Assembly: GCF_030294945.1 (NCBI RefSeq)
Contig: NZ_AP018448.1
Coordinates: 11,132,501 to 11,196,500, forward strand
Direction: 5' to 3'
DNA: 64,000 nucleotides
DNA from: Streptomyces graminofaciens
GTDB lineage: Bacteria; Actinomycetota; Actinomycetes; Streptomycetales; Streptomycetaceae
The translations under genes and the position numbers were made by a program. Shown piece after piece: positions 8,629-17,270 of this stretch. The notes beneath the pieces are model-generated. The model was not told the DNA's origin. It made no database searches and saw only the letters and a list, made by a program, of their open reading frames with translations. Numbering within the stretch: the first letter of the stretch is position 1; each line of letters opens with the position of its first letter.

Positions 8629-8761
8629 CCCCGCCGCCGAGTGAGCCCCCTCCGAACCAGCCGTCGACCGGGGCCGGCGCGGGCGCGCAGGCCGTCCGAG
8701 CACGACGTCGGCTTTGGCGGAGGGGGCGAAACACTGTGGAGCCGGGGGTGCTGTGCGGCCT

Positions 8762-8802
8762 CCGGGGCCCGCCGGTCGGTGTGGGGACCGGGCGGGCCCC
8801 GG
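8762..8802. terminator. Bidirectional hairpin between expansin and GH12 genes
   Basis: A perfect 12-bp inverted repeat (arms 8762-8773 and 8791-8802, CCGGGGCCCGCC and its complement) lies between the convergent expansin and GH12 genes and can serve both. The rest of 8629-8816 shows nothing else recognisable. Confidence 0.65.
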
Positions 8803-8816
8803 AGGGGGAGCGAGTG

Positions 8817-9956
8817 TCACCCGGTGGTGCAGGCAGTGCCGTTCAGGCTGAAGCCGGAGGGCTTGGCGAAGGTGCCGCTGGAGGTGCCCTGGAACCCGAA
8901 GGTCGCTTGGCCGCCGGCCGCGATCTCCGCGTTGTGGCCCACGTTGCTCGCTGTGACAGCTCCTGACGACCCGGACAGGTTCGCGTTCCAGGCATTGGTG
9001 ATCTGCTGCCCGGACGGGAGGGTGAACGCGAGCTTCCAGCCGCTGACACGGGAGGAGCCGGTGTTGGTGATGGTGACGTCGGCGGTGAAGCCGCCCTGCC
9101 AGGAGTTCGCCCCGTACGCCACCCTGCAGGCCGTGGAGCCGCCGGGGTTGCCTGGGCCCCCGGGGTCACCGGAGGAGCCCGTGTTGACGGTGGAGGAGAA
9201 CGAGTTCACGCCGAGGCCCGCACCGTTCTGCCAGGGCTCGAACCCCGCCTGAACACTCGTCAGGTACCAGTTGTTCTGGGCGAGTCCCCGGGAGACGGCC
9301 TGCCGGGCGAAGTCCATGACGTCGAAGTTCCAGCTGCTGATCGCCGACGGTGCGACGAACGACAGCACGTCGTTCGTGCCGTTGCTGCCGGACCACACCT
9401 GCCATTCGCGCCCGCCCACGCCGGCGCTGCCGACCGGGGAGCCGATGGGCTGGATGGATCCCACCTTGTTGAACCAGATCATGATCTCGGTCCGGTTCAC
9501 CCCGTCGGTGCGGGGCGTCGGGTCGAGCCAGATGTCGTACGAGGCGTTGTACGCCGCGTCGTTCACATAGTTGTAGGAGATGCTCGTGGGCGCGGACGAG
9601 ATGGTGCTGAGCTGAGCGGGAAGCCTGGTGCCGGGCGAGCAGTTGGTGTAGTGGCAGCCGTTGTAGACGGACGGGTAGGACTTCGGAGCGCCGTTCGTGG
9701 GGACGGATCCGTCAGCCTGGGTGATCCGGAACCCCGAGTCGGTGACGGCGATGCACTGGGTGGCGCTGGTGCCCCACCGGTTGTTCTGGACCACATAGCG
9801 GCCCTGGATGGTCGTTGAACCGAAGGGCTGGCAGATCGTGGTGTCGGCCTGCGCCACTGACGCTGTGGTCAGAAGCGCGGCGAGTGAGACGAGCGAGGTG
9901 AGCAGCGCGCCGAGCAGGCCACGCGCGCTGTGGGCATGGTGCGGTGAAGGACGCAT
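8817..9956 (-). CDS. Secreted GH12 endo-beta-1,4-glucanase with CBM2
   Basis: A 379-residue enzyme. A Sec signal peptide (hydrophobic LLGALLTSLVSLAALLTT, cleavage near AQA-DTT) is followed by a GH12 domain (about 37-255) with CQPFGSTTIQGRYVVQNNRW, the nucleophile Glu in NRTEIMIWFN and the GFEPWQNGAGLGVNSFS end. A Gly/Pro linker (GDPGGPGNPGG) leads to a CBM2 (about 270-379) with AYGANSWQGGFTADVTITNT. The ATG has AGAGGA upstream; the open frame reaching further back runs through the promoter. Two TGGGAGCGCTCCCA-type boxes lie 31-72 bases upstream, so cellulose-dependent CebR control is expected. Resembles CelB-type Streptomyces cellulases. Confidence 0.93.
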   Translation of the reverse strand: MRPSPHHAHSARGLLGALLTSLVSLAALLTTASVAQADTTICQPFGSTTIQGRYVVQNNRWGTSATQCIAVTDSGFRITQADGSVPTNGAPKSYPSVYNGCHYTNCSPGTRLPAQLSTISSAPTSISYNYVNDAAYNASYDIWLDPTPRTDGVNRTEIMIWFNKVGSIQPIGSPVGSAGVGGREWQVWSGSNGTNDVLSFVAPSAISSWNFDVMDFARQAVSRGLAQNNWYLTSVQAGFEPWQNGAGLGVNSFSSTVNTGSSGDPGGPGNPGGSTACRVAYGANSWQGGFTADVTITNTGSSRVSGWKLAFTLPSGQQITNAWNANLSGSSGAVTASNVGHNAEIAAGGQATFGFQGTSSGTFAKPSGFSLNGTACTTG

Positions 9957-9986
9957 GCGGATCCTCTTCCGAGGGATGGGGGGTAA

Positions 9987-10000
9987 CGGGAGCACTCCCA
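9987..10000. promoter_or_regulatory. CebR-type box, imperfect, in the GH12 leader
   Basis: CGGGAGCACTCCCA differs from the 14-bp palindrome TGGGAGCGCTCCCA at two positions. It lies 31 bases upstream of the GH12 start, 28 bases from the perfect box. Confidence 0.55.
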
Positions 10001-10014
10001 AACAACCTTGTGAA

Positions 10015-10028
10015 TGGGAGCGCTCCCA
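10015..10028. promoter_or_regulatory. CebR-type operator of the GH12 gene
   Basis: A perfect TGGGAGCGCTCCCA palindrome, the published recognition sequence of Streptomyces CebR. It lies about 19 bases downstream of the -10 hexamer given below, so it overlaps the early transcribed region. Confidence 0.85.
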
Positions 10029-10046
10029 ATCCTGGTTTCGGCAGGG

Positions 10047-10075
10047 ACTGTATGGATGGTTCAGGTCCCTGACAA
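10047..10075 (-). promoter_or_regulatory. Probable promoter of the GH12 gene
   Basis: On the minus strand TTGTCA (10075-10070) and TACAGT (10052-10047) are separated by exactly 17 bases, a good fit to a housekeeping sigma-factor promoter. Confidence 0.55.
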
Positions 10076-10190
10076 GACTGTCGGCATGAACCTGCCGAAA
10101 AGTTTTCGGAGACGCGGGTGGGGCGAGGGCACCGAGACACAGCTCGCCGGCTCCGGGAGTTCTCACCGGATGGGTCGGCCGGGGCGCAGG

Positions 10191-11213
10191 TCAGGTCGAC
10201 TCGCGTAGCACCAGCTCGGTACGGAGGATGACGTGACGCCAGGCCACGGCGCCCTCCTCCATCTCCTCCAGGAGCAGTCGGATCATGGCCCGCCCGATCT
10301 CCTCGATCGGCTGCCGCACCGTGGTCAGTCGTGGTTCGGTCCGCTGGGCCAGCGAAAAGTCGTCGAAACCGATCACGGCGACATCCTCCGGCACCCGACG
10401 GCCGGCCGCGCGCAGGGCCTCCAGAGCCCCCGCGGCCGTGGTGTCCGACGCGGCGAGGACGCCGTCGATGTCCGGATGTCTTTCGATGAGCTCGGCCATG
10501 GCACGGCGTCCGCTCTCCGCCGTGAAGTCGCTCTCGGCGACACGGGTCTGCTCGCTCTCCAGGCCCGCCATCGCCAGGGCCTCTTCATAGCCACGCAACC
10601 GGCATTGGGCGGCATACAGGTCGAGCGGCCCGGTGATGGTCGCGATCACTCTGCGGCCCTGTCTCAGGAGGTGGGACACGGCGCTGCGGGCTCCGCCGAT
10701 GTTGTCCGCGTCGACGTAGCTGACGTACTCCTCTCCCGAGCGGCGTCCCAGCAGCACGGTCGGCAGCCGGGCTTCGGCGAGCATGTCCGGCAGCGGATCA
10801 CCGGCGTGCACGGACATCAGCAGGACTCCGTCGACCCGGCCGCCGCGCGCGTACTCGAGGAAGCGCTGGCGCTCGGCGTCCGAGCGGACCAGGGTCAGCA
10901 GCAGTTGGATCCCGGTGTCTGTCAGCGCGTCTCCGAGCGAGCGGACGATCTCGGAGAAAAAGGGCTCGGCGAACTGCCGCCAGTCCGGCTCCGTCATGAC
11001 CAGGGCGACGGCGTCGGCCCGTCGCCCGGCCAGGGACCGGGCTGCGAGATTGGGCACGTAACCCAGTTCTTCGATGGCCCGCTGTACGGCCCGGCGCGTC
11101 GACTCCTTCACGCCCGCCGCGTTGTTGATGACGCGGGAGACCGTGCCCCGCCCCACCCGCGCGTGGGCGGCCACCTCCTCCAGCGTCGGTGTCCCCGGGC
11201 GTCGTCTGCCCAT
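10191..11213 (-). CDS. cebR: LacI-family repressor, CebR-like cellulose-utilisation regulator
   Basis: A 340-residue LacI/GalR protein. The N-terminal helix-turn-helix reads PTLEEVAAHARVGRGTVSRV followed by a hinge helix region (YVPNLAARSLAGRRAD). The periplasmic-binding-protein-like effector domain fills the rest. The ATG follows GGGGGAGG. CebR binds TGGGAGCGCTCCCA and releases it when cello-oligosaccharides are present. Boxes of that sequence occur beside GH12, GH48 and this gene itself (11317). Unlike the textbook arrangement there is no cebEFG transporter next to it, so it may be a second, cellulase-dedicated CebR-like protein. Family certain, name moderately so. Confidence 0.8.
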   Translation of the reverse strand: MGRRRPGTPTLEEVAAHARVGRGTVSRVINNAAGVKESTRRAVQRAIEELGYVPNLAARSLAGRRADAVALVMTEPDWRQFAEPFFSEIVRSLGDALTDTGIQLLLTLVRSDAERQRFLEYARGGRVDGVLLMSVHAGDPLPDMLAEARLPTVLLGRRSGEEYVSYVDADNIGGARSAVSHLLRQGRRVIATITGPLDLYAAQCRLRGYEEALAMAGLESEQTRVAESDFTAESGRRAMAELIERHPDIDGVLAASDTTAAGALEALRAAGRRVPEDVAVIGFDDFSLAQRTEPRLTTVRQPIEEIGRAMIRLLLEEMEEGAVAWRHVILRTELVLREST

Positions 11214-11316
11214 GATCACCTCCCCCAAGAGATCACCGATCTTACCGGCCGGAGAGGATCGAGCACACGACTTCACCAGTGGCGCGGGTACAGGCGGTCA
11301 CCCTGCACCCAAGGGT

Positions 11317-11330
11317 TGGGAGCGCTCCCG
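11317..11330. promoter_or_regulatory. CebR-type box upstream of the cebR-like gene
   Basis: TGGGAGCGCTCCCG, one mismatch from the perfect palindrome, 104 bases upstream of the repressor start; suggests autoregulation. The rest of 11331-11526 shows nothing recognisable. Confidence 0.65.
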
Positions 11331-11526
11331 TTCCGAGTAATGGGGGTTATGGGTGTTATCGCTGGTGGTCGAAAGCGGCCTCGCCGCCCAGGGCTCCGGT
11401 GACTTGCGTTTGCGCGGGGGAATGCCGCGCCGTTCAACGGACGGCCTGGGCAGGTCGGAGAGGGGGCAGGAGGTGCGTCGGGCACGACGTGCCGTGGCGC
11501 TGTCGTGCTGGAATCGCGCGCGAGGA

Positions 11527-11591
11527 CCGGGCGGCCCCTTGTGCGGGTGGGGCCGCCCGGCCGGGTGACCCCGTCGCCTGGTGACGGGGTC
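11527..11591 (-). terminator. Double hairpin terminator after the GH48 gene
   Basis: Two perfect stems follow the GH48 stop in its direction of transcription: a 9-bp stem (arms 11583-11591 and 11567-11575, GACGGGGTC type) and then a 12-bp stem (arms 11549-11560 and 11527-11538, CCGGGCGGCCCC type). Confidence 0.75.
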
Positions 11592-11615
11592 GTGTACGCG
11601 GATCGCCGGCGGGGG

Positions 11616-14534
11616 CTACTCGAGGAGTTCCGCGTACGAGCCCATGGCCAGGGCTATGTCCGCCTGGGCCCAGAACCGGTGGTAGGTGAAGACGGGCGCG
11701 GCGCCGCCCTTGAGATAGGCCTCGATCTTCGACCAGGCCGGGTCGTTCTTGTAGAAGGACCGGATCGAGGAGAACGTCGAGGACGAGTCGATGGTCTCGC
11801 CGTTCGGCATCTTGCCCGTCCAGCCGCTCGGCACGTAGACGCTGTCGTTGAACCGGCTGTAGTCGCTGCGGGTCTCGGGAACAGCGACACCGAGGCTGTC
11901 CTGGTAGTTGCCCCACATGCCGTCCAGCAGCGCCTTCGCCGTGGACTTCGCCTTCGCGTCACCGGACTTGGCGCCGTAGTACGTGAGTGTCTTGGCGTAC
12001 GCGGCCGCCACGCCGACGTCGTTGGTGTAGTCGGCGACGGTGACGTGAAGTCCGCTGTTGGCACCGGGACTTGACGGGTTCCAGGTGTCGGGCTGGCCCG
12101 ACCACTGGAGGGTGGAGGGGATCTGGTAGCTGCCGTCCGGGTTGATCGTGGTCTTGGACAGCGCCCACTTGACCCACTTGTCGAGGACCGCCTTCGCGGC
12201 GGCGTTCCCCGTCTGCTGGTAGTACTCGGCGACCCGCTCCATGGACCATGCCTGGAAGCCGAACCACTGGTTGGACGGGGGGTCGTGGTAGACCGGCTGC
12301 TGGTCGTAGTACATGCCGTAGAACGTCGACTTCCCGGCCGGCGGGGTCGCGTAGCGGCCCGCCCAGCTGTTGGTCGAGCCGCCGGCGATCGCGCCCTCGT
12401 CCGACTGCAGCCAGCGGTAGAACTCCATCTGCCGCTGGAGCGACTTGGCCCAGTCGGCCGCACCGGTCGACGACTTGGGCTTCAGGTCGGCGTGGGCGCT
12501 GAGCGCGTACGCGGCCAGCGGGTTCTGGTAGCCGCTGTGGGCGAAGCTGGATCCGATCCGCCAGGCCCAGCCCCCACTGGTGTCGGTGGAGCCGCCCCAG
12601 GCGTAGTACCAGGACATCAGGTAGTGCGAGGCGTCCTTGCCGGTACCGGCCGCGCAGGACGAGGGCCCCACACAGTTGCCGATCTTCTTGAAGTACTTGT
12701 CGTACATCGCGTAGCGCAGGTAGTCGCCCATCTTGGCCGCCTTGGCGACCGTGCCCGACACGGCCGAGCCCTTGCCCTGCTGCTTCGCCCACAGGTCCGC
12801 CCAGTAGGCGGCCTGTACCGCACGCGCGTCGGCGTCGGGGGCGGTGGTGTACTTCCACTGCTTGGCGTACGACTTGTCCCCGGTGAACAGGTCCAGGTAG
12901 CCGTTCTTGCCGCCGTACTTGAAGGCGTCGCAGGTCGGCTGCGGCACCGTCTCCCACACCGATTCCTGCGGGCCGCGCTGGAAGGTGTTCATGTACGACG
13001 GTCCGGTCTCCGTCGGGCCGGCCTCGCACTTGCCGCCCGGGGTGTTGCCGAAGCCGTAGGTGTTGTCGACGTCCTGGATCCAGTGCATGCCGTAGACGTC
13101 GTCCGTGTTGTAGGCCGACTTCAGCTCGCCGGCGAGCGGGTCCGAACCCACGGGGACGGACGAGTCGAGCGCCGTCGGATACTGCTGCGGAGTGTCCTCC
13201 TCCGGCCCGTAGGTCGCCGGCTTGGAGGCGCTGTAGAAGGAGTTGGTCGGCTGGTCGGCGTGGGTGGGGATCATGTACTTCTCCATGATCTCCCAGGCGC
13301 CGTTGAACTTGGTCCAGTCCCCGGTGATCTTGCCGTACATGGCCTGCAGCCAGAGGAGATAGCTGTACGCCTCCGACGTGGTCTCGTGCCCGTGGTCCGG
13401 GGCCTCGACGATCAGCGTCTCGACCGAGTGGTAGGGGATGCCCTCGGGGGAGAAGTAGCCGTTCGCCGGGTTGGTGATCTTGCCGTAGAGCTCCAGGAAC
13501 CGGGCGTCGTACGCCTTGGACGCCGCGATCTGAGTGACCGTCACCGTCGCCTTGCCGTGCCCGCCGGCCGTCGACTCGAAGGTCGCCGCCCCCGTGCCGG
13601 AGGAGTCCGCCGTGATGGTCACCTTCTGCGCGGTGTTCCAGTTCGACGGGGTGAAGGTCAGCGACGCGCCGCCCGTCACGGACAGCCCCGTGTTGCCGCC
13701 CGCCCGGGCGGTCGTCACGGTCACGTTGGCCGACGGCTGGGTCGAGAGCTTCACGTCGTACGTCGCCGTCTTGCCCTGCGGGACGGCGAGCTGGGTGGTC
13801 GAGGCCACCACGGCGGGGCCCGCGGCGACCGTGATGCCGACCGGCGTGGACTCCGCCGACGCGCCCATGCTGTCGTACGCCTTCGCCAGCAGGGAATGAC
13901 TGCCCACGGTCAAATCAGAGGCGGAAAGCGTGTAGGGCGCGCTCGTGTCCGTGCCCAGCAGCGTGGTGTCGTCGTAGAACTCCACCTTGCTGATCGTCGC
14001 GGCGTCCGCGGCCGCCGCGGTCGCCGCGAGTGGCACGGCGTCACCGCGCGAGTAGGTCGCGCCGGCGGAGGGGCTGGTCAGCACGGTGATCGGCGGCTGG
14101 TGGGCGCCGATGCAACTGGTGCCGTTGATGGCGAAGTCGGTCGGCGCGGTGTTGGTGCCGCTGTAGCCGAACTGGGCTCCCGCGGAGACGGCGCCGCCCG
14201 GGGCGATGGTGCCGTTGTACGGGGCGTTCTTGACGGTGATGGCCTGACCGGCCTGGGACCAGCTGCCGTTCCAGCCGTTCGAGAGCTTCTGGTTGCCCGA
14301 GTAGCCGTAGGTCAGGGTCCAGCCGTCGATCGCGGCGGTGCCGCGGTTGGTCAGGGTGAGGTCGACGGTGAAGCCTGAACCCCAGTCGTTGGTCTTGTAG
14401 TCGACGCTGCACTGCACGGACGCCGCGTTCGCGGTGGTCGTGCCGGTGGCGAGCATCGACAGGGGTAGTGCGAACACGGCGGCGACGGCGGTCCAGAACC
14501 TTCGTGCGGCTCTGCGTTTGCGTCCGGGATCCAT
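11616..14534 (-). CDS. Secreted GH48 cellobiohydrolase with N-terminal CBM2
   Basis: A 972-residue enzyme. Order: signal peptide (about 1-38, ending TTTANAA), CBM2 (about 39-145, [19 protein letters not shown]), an Ig-like domain (about 150-235, [19 protein letters not shown]), a second beta-rich domain (about 236-330), and the GH48 barrel (about 335-972). The GH48 proton donor Glu is in [13 protein letters not shown] near-ideal AAGGAGGAA ribosome-binding site precedes the ATG. GH48 enzymes are reducing-end processive cellobiohydrolases and normally work with a GH6 partner, here 790 bases away and divergent. A perfect CebR box sits 55 bases upstream. Confidence 0.95.
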   Translation of the reverse strand: MDPGRKRRAARRFWTAVAAVFALPLSMLATGTTTANAASVQCSVDYKTNDWGSGFTVDLTLTNRGTAAIDGWTLTYGYSGNQKLSNGWNGSWSQAGQAITVKNAPYNGTIAPGGAVSAGAQFGYSGTNTAPTDFAINGTSCIGAHQPPITVLTSPSAGATYSRGDAVPLAATAAAADAATISKVEFYDDTTLLGTDTSAPYTLSASDLTVGSHSLLAKAYDSMGASAESTPVGITVAAGPAVVASTTQLAVPQGKTATYDVKLSTQPSANVTVTTARAGGNTGLSVTGGASLTFTPSNWNTAQKVTITADSSGTGAATFESTAGGHGKATVTVTQIAASKAYDARFLELYGKITNPANGYFSPEGIPYHSVETLIVEAPDHGHETTSEAYSYLLWLQAMYGKITGDWTKFNGAWEIMEKYMIPTHADQPTNSFYSASKPATYGPEEDTPQQYPTALDSSVPVGSDPLAGELKSAYNTDDVYGMHWIQDVDNTYGFGNTPGGKCEAGPTETGPSYMNTFQRGPQESVWETVPQPTCDAFKYGGKNGYLDLFTGDKSYAKQWKYTTAPDADARAVQAAYWADLWAKQQGKGSAVSGTVAKAAKMGDYLRYAMYDKYFKKIGNCVGPSSCAAGTGKDASHYLMSWYYAWGGSTDTSGGWAWRIGSSFAHSGYQNPLAAYALSAHADLKPKSSTGAADWAKSLQRQMEFYRWLQSDEGAIAGGSTNSWAGRYATPPAGKSTFYGMYYDQQPVYHDPPSNQWFGFQAWSMERVAEYYQQTGNAAAKAVLDKWVKWALSKTTINPDGSYQIPSTLQWSGQPDTWNPSSPGANSGLHVTVADYTNDVGVAAAYAKTLTYYGAKSGDAKAKSTAKALLDGMWGNYQDSLGVAVPETRSDYSRFNDSVYVPSGWTGKMPNGETIDSSSTFSSIRSFYKNDPAWSKIEAYLKGGAAPVFTYHRFWAQADIALAMGSYAELLE

Positions 14535-14588
14535 GTGCTGTTCCTCCTTGCGTCACACGACTCATGGAGATGCCAGGGCCTGATCCAG

Positions 14589-14602
14589 TGGGAGCGCTCC
14601 CA
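14589..14602. promoter_or_regulatory. CebR-type operator of the GH48 gene
   Basis: Perfect TGGGAGCGCTCCCA. On the minus strand TTGACC (14630-14625) lies upstream, with a CACGAT-like -10 (14607-14602) touching the box, so repressor binding would block initiation. Confidence 0.85.
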
Positions 14603-14669
14603 TCGTGGAGACGAAGGCGGGTGCGGTCAAGACGTCGAGAAGTTCAAAGTTCGAACTGGGCTGATGGGA

Positions 14670-14682
14670 GCGAAAGTTTCGC
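14670..14682. promoter_or_regulatory. GCGAAAGTTTCGC palindrome between GH48 and GH6
   Basis: A perfect 13-base palindrome whose first bases overlap an isolated CebR half-site (TGGGAGCG, 14665-14672). It may bind a second regulator; function unknown. Confidence 0.35.
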
Positions 14683-14731
14683 AAGGACCCTATGAAACCC
14701 CGCCTGTTGGCGCTAACTTCCTCCTCACCAG

Positions 14732-14745
14732 TGGGAGCGGTTCCA
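14732..14745. promoter_or_regulatory. Weak CebR-type box
   Basis: TGGGAGCGGTTCCA, two mismatches from the consensus. It lies 198 bases upstream of GH48 and 579 bases upstream of GH6, so its target is unclear. Confidence 0.4.
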
Positions 14746-14819
14746 TCACTCGACGCGTCCGTAGCGGCGCGCCAAGCTGTAAGGACTCGCTCATGCGACA
14801 CCCCCCGCATTCAGTACTT

Positions 14820-14960
14820 TTAGTCAGCGACGCTCTCTCCAGCGCTGTTCCGCCGGTGTTCCCGGCGCGGGGAGCCACGGCCGCGTGCACGGTGGGATAC
14901 GCCGTCACCAGCCAGTCAGACAGCTCCTGCCATGGCTTTGAGCCCGTCATACACGGGCAC
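14820..14960 (+). pseudogene. Possible decayed CBM2-type secreted protein start
   Basis: One frame reads a short hydrophobic/Ala-rich stretch and then ACTVGYAVTSQSDS, which closely matches the opening of a CBM2 (compare CTVDYKVQSQWDAGF in the GH6 gene 600 bases downstream). The resemblance ends about eight residues later, and no intact gene continues. This suggests a relic of a duplicated cellulase 5' end in the GH48-GH6 spacer. Low confidence: the match is short. Confidence 0.3.
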
Positions 14961-15082
14961 ACCGGTCGGCTGCTCGGACGTGCACACCAGTTGCCGGAAG
15001 CCGATGCCGGTCATGCGCCGCGCTCCGGCCGACCGGGCATCGGCGGTCGGCGCCTTCACCCATCGCCAGGCGGCCGTGTGAC

Positions 15083-15262
15083 GTGCCGACACGAGCCGGG
15101 GAGTTCGGGCAGAACACCCGGGCGCGCCCCTTCGTCGACCGGGGCGTGACGTGGTGCGACGACCGTGAGTTCCTCCTGTCCGGCCGCCGGACCTGGAACG
15201 CGCGGGACTGCTCCTGCGCTCCGCCCGTGATCTCCGCCTACGACGGCACTGCCACCGCGTAG
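15083..15262 (+). CDS. Small open frame of unknown function (59 residues), possibly a gene fragment
   Basis: A GTG-started frame with very high third-position GC, unlike the other frames here. It encodes a short protein with the cysteine- and tryptophan-containing stretch GVTWCDDREFLLSGRRTWNA followed by RDCSCAPP. There is no clear ribosome-binding site or signal peptide. It may be the surviving 3' end of a lost gene. It is not recognised as a known family. Confidence 0.25.
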   Translation: MPTRAGEFGQNTRARPFVDRGVTWCDDREFLLSGRRTWNARDCSCAPPVISAYDGTATA

Positions 15263-15323
15263 GGCGCAGGCTCGCGCGGCCTCCATCCGTAAGTCCACAT
15301 CAAGAGAAGGAAAACCCCCACTC

Positions 15324-17135
15324 ATGAGTTACTCCAGGACATCGCTGCTCGCCGCCCTGGCGCTGGTCGCCGGGACGACGGGGACGGCGCTCCTCGTCGG
15401 TCAGGCCGGCGCTGCGACCTCGGCCGTCCCCTGCACCGTCGACTACAAGGTGCAGAGTCAGTGGGACGCCGGCTTCACCGCCGCCGTGACCATCACCAAC
15501 AACGCCGCCGCCAGGACGAGTTGGTCGGTGAAGTGGTCGTACGGCGGCAACCAGAAGGTCACGAACCTCTGGAACGGGAAGGTCAGCCAGAACGGTGCCG
15601 ACGTCACCGTCGCCAACGAGAACTACAACGGCAACCTCCCGAGCGGCGGCTCGGTCAGCTTCGGCTTCAACGGCTCCTACAGCGGCACCAACAGCGTGCC
15701 CGCCACCTTCACGCTCGACGGCGTCGCCTGCAACGTCGACGGCGGCACAGGCGGCGGAACCGGTGGTGGTACCGGCGGCAGCACGGGCGGTGGAACCGGT
15801 GGCAGCACCGGCGGCGGGACTGGCGGCAGTACCGGTGGCGGCACCGGTGGCGGCACCGGCGGTGGCGATGGTGGTGACAACGGCCGGGCTGGCAACCCCT
15901 ACACCGGCGCCAAGGTGTACGTGAACCCCGAGTGGTCGGCCAAGGCCGCCGCCGAACCGGGCGGCAGCCGCATCGCCGACCAGCCCACCGCCGTCTGGCT
16001 CGACAGGATCGCCGCCATCAACGGCGTCAAGGGCGGCATGGGCCTGCGTGCCCACCTCGACGAGGCCTTGAAGCAGAAGGGCTCCGGCGATCTCGTCGTC
16101 CAGCTCGTCATCTACGACCTGCCCGGCCGCGACTGCGCCGCCCTCGCCTCCAACGGCGAGCTGGGGCCCAACGACCTCGACAAGTACAAGTCCCAGTACA
16201 TCGACCCCATCGTGTCGATCCTGTCCGAGTCCAAGTACGCGGGCCTGCGGGTCGCCACCGTGATCGAGCCCGACTCGCTGCCCAACCTGGTCACCAACGC
16301 CGGCGGCACCCCCACCACCACCGACGCCTGCGTGACCATGAAGAGCAACGGCAACTACGAGAAGGGCGTCGGCTACGCTCTGGACAAGCTGGGCGCCATC
16401 CCCAACGTCTACAACTACATCGACGCCGCCCATCACGGCTGGCTCGGTTGGGACAGCAACCTCGGTCCCGCGGTGCAGCAGTTCCACAAGGTGGCGACGA
16501 CGAACGGCGCGAGCGTGAACGACGTGGCCGGCTTCATCGTCAACACCGCGAACTACAGCCCCACCAAGGAGCCGTACCTCAAGGTCACCGACACGGTGGG
16601 CGGGCAGACCGTACGTCAGTCGAAGTGGGTGGACTGGAACCAGTACGTGGACGAGCAGTCCTTCGCCCAGGCGCTGCGTGACAAGCTCGTCGCGGCCGGA
16701 TTCAACTCCGGACTCGGCATGCTGATCGACACCTCACGCAACGGCTGGGGCGGCTCCGCCCGGCCCGGCGGACCCGGAACGCAGACCACCGTGGACGGCT
16801 ACGTCGACGCCAGCCGCATCGACCGGCGCATCCACGCCGGCAACTGGTGCAACCAGAGCGGCGCGGGCATCGGCGAACGGCCGACCGCGGCTCCGGCCGC
16901 CGGCATCGACGCCTATGTGTGGGTCAAGCCGCCGGGGGAGTCCGACGGCAACAGCGCCCCCATCGTCAACGACGAGGGCAAGGGCTTCGACCGCATGTGC
17001 GACCCGACGTACGGCGGCAACCCTCGCAACGGCAACAACCCCACGGGCTCGCTGCCGAACTCGCCGCTGGCCGGGCAGTGGTTCTCCGCCCAGTTCCAGC
17101 AGTTGACGCGGAACGCGTACCCGCCGCTGCCGTAA
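15324..17135 (+). CDS. Secreted GH6 cellobiohydrolase with N-terminal CBM2
   Basis: A 603-residue enzyme. Signal peptide about 1-30; CBM2 about 33-135 (PCTVDYKVQSQWDAGFTAAV); a very long Gly/Thr/Ser linker about 138-186 made of GGGTGG and GGSTGG repeats; GH6 domain about 190-603. Catalytic Asp regions IYDLPGRDCAALASNGE and VIEPDSLPNLV are present. The length, loop-rich domain and CBM2 fit a non-reducing-end cellobiohydrolase, the synergistic partner of GH48. The ATG follows AGAAGGA. The nearest CebR-like box is far upstream (14732), so its control is less clear than for GH48. Confidence 0.93.
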   Translation: MSYSRTSLLAALALVAGTTGTALLVGQAGAATSAVPCTVDYKVQSQWDAGFTAAVTITNNAAARTSWSVKWSYGGNQKVTNLWNGKVSQNGADVTVANENYNGNLPSGGSVSFGFNGSYSGTNSVPATFTLDGVACNVDGGTGGGTGGGTGGSTGGGTGGSTGGGTGGSTGGGTGGGTGGGDGGDNGRAGNPYTGAKVYVNPEWSAKAAAEPGGSRIADQPTAVWLDRIAAINGVKGGMGLRAHLDEALKQKGSGDLVVQLVIYDLPGRDCAALASNGELGPNDLDKYKSQYIDPIVSILSESKYAGLRVATVIEPDSLPNLVTNAGGTPTTTDACVTMKSNGNYEKGVGYALDKLGAIPNVYNYIDAAHHGWLGWDSNLGPAVQQFHKVATTNGASVNDVAGFIVNTANYSPTKEPYLKVTDTVGGQTVRQSKWVDWNQYVDEQSFAQALRDKLVAAGFNSGLGMLIDTSRNGWGGSARPGGPGTQTTVDGYVDASRIDRRIHAGNWCNQSGAGIGERPTAAPAAGIDAYVWVKPPGESDGNSAPIVNDEGKGFDRMCDPTYGGNPRNGNNPTGSLPNSPLAGQWFSAQFQQLTRNAYPPLP

Positions 17136-17155
17136 TCGGCTGACGCGGTGCGTGA

Positions 17156-17202
17156 CCGCCGGGATCCGTCCGTCGGCCCTGCCGAGGGACGGATCCCGGC
17201 GG
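17156..17202. terminator. Bidirectional hairpin between GH6 and GH43 genes
   Basis: A perfect 16-bp inverted repeat (arms 17156-17171 and 17187-17202, CCGCCGGGATCCGTCC and its complement) lies between the two convergent genes, 20 bases after the GH6 stop. Confidence 0.8.
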
Positions 17203-17270
17203 ATCCCGCGCAACCGCGGTCGAGTGCGCCCGAGTACGGCCGGGCCCGTCCGCAAAGCGTCCCCGTCAGG

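Noticed and set aside
15742..15885. Tandem GGC/ACC-rich repeat
   Set aside because: It is the coding sequence of the Gly/Thr linker of the GH6 enzyme, not an independent repeat element.
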